This document shows positions 14,192 through 20,903 of a stretch of DNA of 20,903 nt, piece after piece; the stretch's first letter is position 1; each line of letters opens with the position of its first letter. Origin of the DNA: CAYPHA01 sp964410215 (GTDB lineage Bacteria > Calditrichota > Calditrichia > Calditrichales > CAYPHA01); NCBI GenBank assembly GCA_964410215.1, contig CAYPHA010000075.1, forward strand, positions 1 to 20,903. The letters are read 5' to 3'. Under the pieces are notes generated by a model that made no database searches, was not told the origin of the DNA, and worked only from the letters and a program-made list of their open reading frames with translations. Both the position numbers and the translations under genes were made by a program.

Positions 14192-15004
14192 GTGCTTACT
14201 GAAGAACAAAAGAAAAAAATTGCGACAGAGAATGAGAAAATAGCAACAGCCATGCACCGGATAAAACACCGTATCGTGGTTTTCAGTGGCAAAGGTGGCG
14301 TCGGTAAAACCATGTTGAGCGTTAATCTCGCTTTTGCTTTTCAGGTAATCGGAAAAAAGACCGGTATTCTGGATGCCGATGTAACCGGTCCGAATGTACC
14401 GAAAATGGTTGGAATCACTGGAGGGCCGGACGTATATAACAATGTCATGCACCCCCAGGTTAAAGAAGGAGTGAAGGTGATTTCCATTGCCGGGATATTA
14501 TCGGAGAATCAACCCCTCATCTGGCGTGGCCCGCTCAGATCCAAGCTGATTAATCAGTTTTTAGGTGATGTCGAATGGGGAACACTTGATTATCTGATAG
14601 CCGATCTGCCACCCGGAACCGGTGATGAAATCATCACAATCACGCAGAAAATGGAACCTGATTTGGCCGTTATTGTCACTACTCCGCAGGAGGTGTCTCT
14701 TCTCGATGCCGCCAGGGCCATTACGATGGCGAAGGAAATTCATGTTCCCAGGATTACCGTCGTAGAGAATATGTCCGGAATGCTCTGCCCTTATTGCGGG
14801 CGTCACATCGACATTTTCGGCTCAGGAGGTGGTAGAAGCGAAGCAAAAAAATTGGGTGTGCAATTTCTGGGCAGCATCCCGATGGATATCGATATCAGAA
14901 AATTTTCAGATGAGGGAAAATCCATCATCCTGGAAAAGAAAACATCGGAGGTCTCGTTTGCAATAGTACAGATAGCCAGAGAGATTGAAAAAGTGTTTTC
15001 ATGA
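14192..15004 (+). CDS. mrp: Mrp/NBP35-type Fe-S cluster carrier ATPase
   Basis: A cytoplasmic P-loop ATPase (270 residues) that in this family assembles and hands over Fe-S clusters. It has the deviant Walker A GKGGVGKT at 33-40, the ILDADVTGPNVPKM switch region, the LIADLPPGTGDE motif, and near the C-terminus CPYC at 199-202, the cluster-binding pair of Mrp/Nbp35 dimers. The GTG at 14192 is used because no ATG precedes the conserved region and GGGGTAGG lies just upstream. It lacks the N-terminal MIP18-like domain found in longer Mrp proteins. Encoded between the metal transporter and a KaiC-like ATPase, it probably serves a dedicated target of this operon rather than general Fe-S supply. Confidence 0.93.
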   Translation: MLTEEQKKKIATENEKIATAMHRIKHRIVVFSGKGGVGKTMLSVNLAFAFQVIGKKTGILDADVTGPNVPKMVGITGGPDVYNNVMHPQVKEGVKVISIAGILSENQPLIWRGPLRSKLINQFLGDVEWGTLDYLIADLPPGTGDEIITITQKMEPDLAVIVTTPQEVSLLDAARAITMAKEIHVPRITVVENMSGMLCPYCGRHIDIFGSGGGRSEAKKLGVQFLGSIPMDIDIRKFSDEGKSIILEKKTSEVSFAIVQIAREIEKVFS

Positions 15005-15045
15005 TTTTTTTGAAAAGGAACAGGAAATATGGGAGGATTCCCAAA

Positions 15046-15789
15046 ATGAAGCGCATATACAGTGAAATAGACTGGCTGAAGAGGCAGATGCCCGAAGGCA
15101 TGGTCTATCCGTCAAGTACGATTATAACCGGACCGGCGGGAGCCGGTAAACCGCTTATCGGTGCGATGATGGTAAATGATTTTCTGAGACATGGCATACC
15201 TTTGATCTACTGGCTGATCAATTTCGACCGGAAATATTCCTCCTCTCTTCTGGAACGGTTTAATCCCGACACTACTGCATATGATGACCAAATTGTCTAT
15301 GTCGAATTTGATCCGCAGATTGAGGGAGTGGAAAAAACCGGGAATAATATGTTTCATGCAAATTTTCTGATATCTGAAAATATCGATCGGTCCATAAAAC
15401 TGGGAAAGACGGTATTATCAAATTTTGAGTCTCCTCCTCTGATTTTTGGTTCGGCCCTGAACATGTTACTTTTTTCGAAAACCTATGCAGATCAGATACA
15501 TCGGAAAATTATTGACCTGCTTATCGATACAGACCTGAATACTATGTTTACTATCACAAATAACATTTTTGAAGAACAGGCCCATGAATGGGAAAATGCT
15601 GCAGACAATCTGTTCCTTTGCCAGGGTGCTGGTATTATGCGTCTGACATTCAGAATTCTGAAGATGAAAGATGGTGAATTTATTAAAGATGAAATGGAAG
15701 TGCCTTTAACGGAAGAAGAATTATACAATATTCGTATGGAAGCAGAAAAGGCGCGTAAACATTTTATTCCGATGATCAGAAAAATTTAG
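15046..15789 (+). CDS. KaiC/RAD55-like P-loop ATPase with altered Walker A
   Basis: A 247-residue protein that looks like a single-domain RecA/KaiC-type ATPase; the assignment rests on the P-loop and overall pattern and is not certain. The P-loop at residues 29-36 reads GPAGAGKP, with Pro where nearly all P-loops have Ser or Thr to bind magnesium. Later parts resemble the family: IPLIYWLINFD after the loop, a Walker-B-like hydrophobic strand (SPPLIFGSALN), and TMFTITNNIFEE. The C-terminus is charged and helical. The ATG at 15046 follows GGGAGGA at a good distance; an alternative ATG at 15001 overlaps the mrp stop (ATGA) and would add a basic 15-residue lead. Role unknown; it may be a regulatory or partner ATPase to Mrp. 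Confidence 0.7.
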   Translation: MKRIYSEIDWLKRQMPEGMVYPSSTIITGPAGAGKPLIGAMMVNDFLRHGIPLIYWLINFDRKYSSSLLERFNPDTTAYDDQIVYVEFDPQIEGVEKTGNNMFHANFLISENIDRSIKLGKTVLSNFESPPLIFGSALNMLLFSKTYADQIHRKIIDLLIDTDLNTMFTITNNIFEEQAHEWENAADNLFLCQGAGIMRLTFRILKMKDGEFIKDEMEVPLTEEELYNIRMEAEKARKHFIPMIRKI

Positions 15790-15906
15790 AACGATGCGAC
15801 TGAATAATGATGTCGATCAGAAACAAAAGTTCAGCGGGAACATGATAAAGAGATGAAAAGGAAACCATCATGGTTCAATTTACATTTTTCTTAAATGGAG
15901 AATAAA

Positions 15907-16149
15907 ATGGAAACAACAAATGACTTTATACTCTATTGCCACTTTTGTGGGATTGGTAAAAAAACAATCAGGGCTTCTACGTTTGAAGAGGCCAAACAGA
16001 TTCTTGAAGACAATGAACATATTGAATTTGATGAAATCATACGGTTGACCAAACCCTGCTGGGTAGACGAAAGTTTGTCACGTATGCCGGATAAAACAGG
16101 TGAACGTGATCACGATGAAATTGAATACAAAAACTGGGGTTCGGAATAG
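15907..16149 (+). CDS. Small conserved-looking CxxC protein, unknown function
   Basis: An 80-residue acidic protein I do not recognise. The start METTNDF at 15907 is chosen for GGAG just upstream; an ATG at 15895 in the same frame lacks a site. It begins with YCHFCGIGKK, a Cys-x-x-Cys that resembles half a zinc ribbon, and has one more Cys in KPCWVDE. The region between (RASTFEEAKQILEDNEH) is probably helical. It could bind a metal or cluster, or be a redox partner for Mrp or the cupin. The 117-bp gap before it holds nothing I can name. It is in the same orientation as the operon and most likely part of it. Confidence 0.7.
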   Translation: METTNDFILYCHFCGIGKKTIRASTFEEAKQILEDNEHIEFDEIIRLTKPCWVDESLSRMPDKTGERDHDEIEYKNWGSE

Positions 16150-16229
16150 GTCTTCCCCATGCTAAAACAGGGAACCGGCAGGCATTGTTTTCACTTTCTT
16201 TTTTTTGAATAAAACGAGTGGAGGGTAAC

Positions 16230-16541
16230 ATGGTCGATATGATTGTGAATTGGAATTCGATTCCATGGCAGGATGCCGAAGAAGGTTATCCGAAAGGAAC
16301 CAAAACAAAAATACTCCGGGATGATGAAGACGGACGAACTGTTCTGCTGCAATTACCCGCAGGTTTTCGAATGGAAGGTCATACCCATATCAAAAACGAA
16401 CAGCACTTCATACTCAAAGGTGAATATGAAATCAACGGTCAGGAGTTTAAAGCGGGCACGTATCAGCTGATTCATGCGAATATGACGCACGGTCCATTTA
16501 CTTCGAAAAAGGGTGCGGAAATATTGGTGATATGGGCATGA
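16230..16541 (+). CDS. Single-domain cupin protein
   Basis: A 103-residue cytoplasmic cupin of the small beta-barrel type. Cupin motif 1 is clear: GFRMEGHTHIKNEQHFILKG, with His51, His53 and Glu57 as probable metal ligands, and motif 2 follows around GTYQLIHANMTHGPF, giving His87. It therefore has a full 3-His/1-Glu metal site. The ATG at 16230 is taken over the in-frame GTG at 16218 because GGAGGG lies between them at proper spacing. Small cupins may be enzymes, sensors or metal binders, and the sequence does not decide. It lies 17 bp before the methyltransferase, pointing to co-translation. Confidence 0.88.
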   Translation: MVDMIVNWNSIPWQDAEEGYPKGTKTKILRDDEDGRTVLLQLPAGFRMEGHTHIKNEQHFILKGEYEINGQEFKAGTYQLIHANMTHGPFTSKKGAEILVIWA

Positions 16542-16558
16542 AAACATTTGGGGAACCG

Positions 16559-17233
16559 ATGCCGAAAATCAAGCCGTTCGAAAATCATTTTGCTCAGTAT
16601 GACGCATGGTTTATTAAGTACCGGAATGTGTATAAATCGGAAGTGAAAGCGGTTCGTTGTCATTTACCTGAAGATGGAATGGGTATCGAAATTGGTGTGG
16701 GAAGTGGCCGCTTTGCGCAACCGCTTGCTATTCATTACGGTATCGAGCCATCGGCCCGGATGCGAAATCTGGCGGTTAAAAGGGGCGTCAATGTAATTGA
16801 AGGGGTGGCGGAGGAACTGCCCATTGAAGATCATTTTTATGATTTTGCACTCATGGTTACAACCATTTGTTTCCTGGATGATGTGTCCAAAGCGATCGGC
16901 GAAAGCCGGCGCATTATTAAAACGGGCGGCAAACTGATTGTTGGTTTTATTGATAAAAACAGCCCCGTCGGAAAACTCTATAAGGAACATCAAAAAGAGA
17001 ATGTGTTTTACCGTGATGCGCTTTTTTACTCAGTGGACGAAGTGGTTAAGTTTATGAAACAAGCCGGTTTCAGCGACTTTTATTTTACTCAGACTATTTT
17101 TAGAATGCTCGATGAAATCGATGAAAATGAAAAAGTGAAAGAAGGGTATGGAGAAGGATCGTTCGTCGCCATGAGCGCTAAAAGCCGGGAGAGCCTGCTG
17201 CAGCCCAAGAAAATGACACCCCACGCACTTTGA
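16559..17233 (+). CDS. Class I SAM-dependent methyltransferase
   Basis: A 224-residue soluble methyltransferase with a Rossmann fold. Motif I is EIGVGSGRF at residues 44-52, motif II has the acidic GIEPSARM (61-68), followed by EGVAEELPIEDHFYDFALMVTTICFLDD and the typical post-motif GGKLIVGFIDKNSP. The start MPKIKPFENH at ATG 16559 is chosen for GGGGAA upstream and because related proteins begin this way. In-frame ATGs at 16532 and 16538 overlap the cupin. The substrate is unknown; methylation of a small molecule, or of a metalloid in view of the neighbouring exporter, is possible. It is the last gene before a strong terminator. Confidence 0.9.
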   Translation: MPKIKPFENHFAQYDAWFIKYRNVYKSEVKAVRCHLPEDGMGIEIGVGSGRFAQPLAIHYGIEPSARMRNLAVKRGVNVIEGVAEELPIEDHFYDFALMVTTICFLDDVSKAIGESRRIIKTGGKLIVGFIDKNSPVGKLYKEHQKENVFYRDALFYSVDEVVKFMKQAGFSDFYFTQTIFRMLDEIDENEKVKEGYGEGSFVAMSAKSRESLLQPKKMTPHAL

Positions 17234-17243
17234 ACGGTTCCGT

Positions 17244-17272
17244 GTACCCTGCAGTTTCTTTCTGCAGGGTAC
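17244..17272 (+). terminator. Intrinsic terminator ending the sigma-54 operon
   Basis: GTACCCTGCAG (17244-17254) and CTGCAGGGTAC (17262-17272) form a perfect 11-bp stem with a TTTCTTT loop, followed by TTTCTT. It lies 10 bp after the methyltransferase stop. The T-tract is short but the stem is strong. Confidence 0.82.
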
Positions 17273-17321
17273 TTTCTTAATGGAGGATTGTATATAACAT
17301 ATTCCCGTGCGAGAGGAGAAG

Positions 17322-18275
17322 ATGGAAATGACGTTTGGCCCGGTACCTTCGCGGCGGTTGGGTCGCAGTCTGGGCATTAACAATATTCCACCTAAAATAT
17401 GCAGCTACGCCTGTGTCTATTGCCAGGTGGGGAAAACCATAAAAATGCAGGTTAAACGACGGGCTTTTTTTAAAACGGAAGATATCTTCAGATTGGTAAA
17501 GGAAAAAGTACTTCGCATAAAGCAAAAGGGTGAACCCATTGACTATCTGTGCTTTGTACCGGACGGTGAACCGGCGCTCGATATCCATCTGGGTGCTCAT
17601 ATTGAAGCTTTGAAATCGTTGGACATTCCTGTTGCCGTTATCAGTAACGGATCGCTGATAAACCTGGAAACGGTGCAGAAGGATTTGTTGAAAGCGGATT
17701 GGGTATCATTAAAAATCGATGCAGTTCGTGAACAAGTGTGGCGACGGATCAACCGTCCGTATCCGGGACTCGCTCTCAATGCCATCCTGGATGGAATGCG
17801 GCGATTCAGGGAAGTGTTTAAAGGTATTCTGGCCACGGAAACTATGTTGATAAAGGATTGGAATGATTCGGAAGAATCCTGCCATGAAACAGCCCGATTC
17901 CTGACTTCCCTCAAACCCGATGCCGCTTATTTATCCATTCCGACACGTCCGCCGGCTCATACCGATATCCGGCCGGCCGGAGCGGATGCATTAAACAGGG
18001 TCTACCAGCTGCTTGCCGGGAAAATAGATAAAATAGAGATATTAAGCGGTTATGAAGGCAATGCCTTTTCGTCAACCGGAGATGTGGGGCAGGATATCCT
18101 GAATATTACCGCCGTTCATCCCATGCGAAAAGAGGCGGTTGCAGCCCTCCTGAATGCGGAACACTCCGACTGGAACCTGATAGAAGATCTGCTTCAAAAT
18201 GGAGACCTGATTTGTACGGAATACCAGGGCAATTTATACTACCTGAGATCCTTCCCCCGCACCCCTGCTTCCTGA
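17322..18275 (+). CDS. Radical SAM protein
   Basis: A 317-residue radical SAM enzyme. The [4Fe-4S]-binding motif CSYACVYC gives Cys27, Cys31 and Cys34 in CxxxCxxC form, directly after the conserved FGPVPSRRLGRSLGINNIPP lead. The later VPDGEPALD stands where this family has its glycine-rich SAM-binding region (usually GEPTL). It belongs to the COG0731-like group often found in anaerobes, with unknown substrates. The ATG at 17322 follows GAGAGGAGAA; a GTG at 17307 and an ATG at 17328 are alternatives. It follows the operon terminator, so it may have its own promoter (TTGTATATAACAT near 17288 is a weak candidate) or depend on read-through. The last residues (PAS) and the stop codon are encoded by a 7-bp tandem array. 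Confidence 0.9.
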   Translation: MEMTFGPVPSRRLGRSLGINNIPPKICSYACVYCQVGKTIKMQVKRRAFFKTEDIFRLVKEKVLRIKQKGEPIDYLCFVPDGEPALDIHLGAHIEALKSLDIPVAVISNGSLINLETVQKDLLKADWVSLKIDAVREQVWRRINRPYPGLALNAILDGMRRFREVFKGILATETMLIKDWNDSEESCHETARFLTSLKPDAAYLSIPTRPPAHTDIRPAGADALNRVYQLLAGKIDKIEILSGYEGNAFSSTGDVGQDILNITAVHPMRKEAVAALLNAEHSDWNLIEDLLQNGDLICTEYQGNLYYLRSFPRTPAS

Positions 18276-18345
18276 TCCCTACTTCCTACTTCCTACTTCT
18301 TATTTTTTATTTTTTAATTTTTACTTTGTATTTTTTACTTTGTAT
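18262..18345. repeat. Heptanucleotide tandem repeat, array C
   Basis: Twelve 7-bp units run without a break in one phase, changing gradually from TTCCTAC-like to TTTTTAC and TTTGTAT. Nearly all fit TTYBTRY. The first two units include the last codons and TGA of the radical SAM gene. The rest fills the space to the convergent transporter gene and may help end transcription because it is T-rich on the + strand. Confidence 0.8.
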
Positions 18346-18354
18346 TTAAGCCAA

Positions 18355-19896
<1,542 letters not shown>

Positions 19897-19980
19897 GACT
19901 TTATTCTCCTTACAAGTAGTGACAGCAATAAGAGTGGTCCAAACAAACACAAAATCTCATTTATTCCATCCACATATTAT

Positions 19981-20029
19981 TTTGTACTTTGTACTTTGTA
20001 CTTTGTATTTTGTACTTTGTATTTTTTAT
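19981..20029. repeat. Heptanucleotide tandem repeat, array D
   Basis: Seven units in perfect phase: TTTGTAC three times, TTTGTAT, TTTGTAC, TTTGTAT and TTTTTAT. This is the most regular array in the window and fits the same TTYBTRY consensus. It lies between the end of the OxyR-like gene and the start of the transporter, both on the - strand, about 85 bp upstream of the transporter start. Confidence 0.82.
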
Positions 20030-20037
20030 TAATTAAA

Positions 20038-20051
20038 GGAATTTTGATTCC
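20038..20051 (-). terminator. Possible weak terminator after the OxyR-like gene
   Basis: On the - strand GGAAT-CAAA-ATTCC forms a 5-bp stem shortly after the stop codon, followed by TTTAATTAAT. The stem is short, so function is doubtful. Confidence 0.3.
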
Positions 20052-20054
20052 GGG

Positions 20055-20903
20055 TCAGACCCAGTTGACGATAGTGCCGGTGTTTTTGATCTTCAGCGAT
20101 TCCGGTAAATGTTCCAGGATATGTTTTTCAAGTACGTCAACCAGGTTCCTTTTCAGAATGCCCCGATGCAGCACCAGGCTGACTTCCCGGACGGGTTTGG
20201 GATCGCTCAGTTCTTTGATGTATTTCCGGTGTTTTGAAGCTATATGCATGGTTGCCAGCTCCGGCAGGAGCGTGTAACCGTAGTCCTGTTCAACGATCCT
20301 TTTCAGTGTCTCCAGACTGCCGCTTTCAAAACGCAGCTGTGTTTTCCATTCACCTTTACGTGATTCCGGACAGATATTGACGACCTGCTTACGGAAACAA
20401 TGGCCTTCATTGAGTAATAACATATCATTGACATTAAGATTATCCAGTTCAATGATATCTTTATGTGTAAGAGGATTTTTTGTGGAAATATAGGCAAAAA
20501 AACGTTCGTAAAAGAGCGGGATTTCAGTAATTCCCGGATCTTCCAGAGGGGTGACGAGGATACCGACATCGAGCCAGTTCTGCTTCAGTTTCTGGATGAT
20601 CTGTTCCGAGATATATTCTTCTACGGAGAGGGATACTTTTGGATAGGTTTCCAGAAACGATGTAATAAAAAGAGGCAGCAGGTAAGGGGCCAGTGTCGGT
20701 ATAATCCCGATGCGCAGGTTGCCGGAAATCCCTTTATTCTGTTTTTCAATAATTTCACGTATATGTTCAATTCCCTGGATATTCTGGCGGGCCTGCTCGA
20801 CAATTTCCTCTCCGATCGGAGTCGCTGTAATCGGTTTTTTCGTGCGATCGAAAATAAGCACGCCCAGTTCTTCTTCCAGTTTATGGATCTGCATACTGAG
20901 GGT
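20055..20903 (-). CDS. oxyR: OxyR-like LysR family redox regulator (5' partial)
   Basis: A LysR-type DNA-binding activator; the frame is open to the right edge, so about 30 N-terminal residues, including most of the helix-turn-helix, are missing. The visible start LSMQIHKLEEELGVLIFDR is the end of that DNA-binding domain. The rest is the substrate-like sensor domain: GNLRIGIIPTLAPYLLPLF opening, then GHCFRKQVVNIC, where the two Cys codons (20397-20399 and 20370-20372) are separated by eight residues, exactly as Cys199 and Cys208 of E. coli OxyR, within the same GHC context. In OxyR these form the peroxide-responsive disulfide. A peroxide response is therefore likely. It may regulate the adjacent transporter, or only itself and distant genes; no site is evident. 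Confidence 0.88.
   Translation of the reverse strand, partial: TLSMQIHKLEEELGVLIFDRTKKPITATPIGEEIVEQARQNIQGIEHIREIIEKQNKGISGNLRIGIIPTLAPYLLPLFITSFLETYPKVSLSVEEYISEQIIQKLKQNWLDVGILVTPLEDPGITEIPLFYERFFAYISTKNPLTHKDIIELDNLNVNDMLLLNEGHCFRKQVVNICPESRKGEWKTQLRFESGSLETLKRIVEQDYGYTLLPELATMHIASKHRKYIKELSDPKPVREVSLVLHRGILKRNLVDVLEKHILEHLPESLKIKNTGTIVNWV

Noticed and set aside
15001..15045. Upstream ATG at 15001 for the KaiC-like ATPase (ATGA overlap with mrp)
   Set aside because: The ATG at 15046 has a far better ribosome site, and the extra 15 residues are basic and unlike the family start. It cannot be fully excluded.
19924..19943. Sigma-54-like sequence on the - strand upstream of the AbgT transporter
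   Set aside because: The GG and GC elements are 14 bp apart instead of 12, and the surrounding bases fit poorly.

Overview
The window looks like chromosomal DNA from a bacterium of the FCB superphylum (Calditrichota, KSB1, Ignavibacteriota or Marinimicrobia type), probably with a largely anaerobic lifestyle. The main pointers are a secreted protein ending in a type IX (Por) sorting domain with the PNPFNP signature, a hybrid two-component regulator fused to an AraC DNA-binding domain, and a gene set typical of anaerobes (NifX-like domain, Mrp, radical SAM). Most genes have clear GGAGG-type ribosome sites, unlike classical Bacteroidetes. This taxonomic reading is inference; there is no rRNA or other marker gene in the window.

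Region 1 (1-1183) is the 3' end of a hybrid histidine kinase / response regulator / AraC-type regulator. Region 2 (1184-1589) has no gene. It holds degenerate 7-bp tandem repeats interrupted by a 133-bp inverted-repeat element. Region 3 (1590-11104) is a block of four secreted proteins on the + strand: a fibre-like protein, an M4 (thermolysin-type) metalloprotease, a second fibre-like protein that shares its N-terminus with the first but ends in a self-cleaving S74 chaperone domain, and a protein with a type IX sorting domain. Together they look like a surface or secretion locus.

Region 4 (11235-17272) is the most interesting part. A sigma-54 activator with a Cys-containing PAS domain is followed by a complete sigma-54 control region: an inverted repeat that could be the activator site, a perfect match to the E. 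coli IHF consensus, and a -24/-12 promoter. This precedes a seven-gene operon: a NifX-like cofactor carrier, a 10-TM ArsP_2-type metal exporter, an Mrp/NBP35 Fe-S ATPase, a KaiC/RAD55-like ATPase with an altered Walker A, a small CxxC protein, a cupin and a SAM methyltransferase. It ends at a strong intrinsic terminator. A radical SAM gene follows the terminator and runs in the same direction. The set suggests a metal or metallocluster handling system of unknown purpose, switched on by a specific signal.

Region 5 (18355-20903) is on the - strand: an AbgT-family transporter and, upstream of it, the 3' part of an OxyR-like LysR regulator that retains the redox cysteine pair. Two further arrays of the same 7-bp repeat family lie at 18262-18345 and 19981-20029. 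No tRNA, rRNA, CRISPR array or transposase gene was found.
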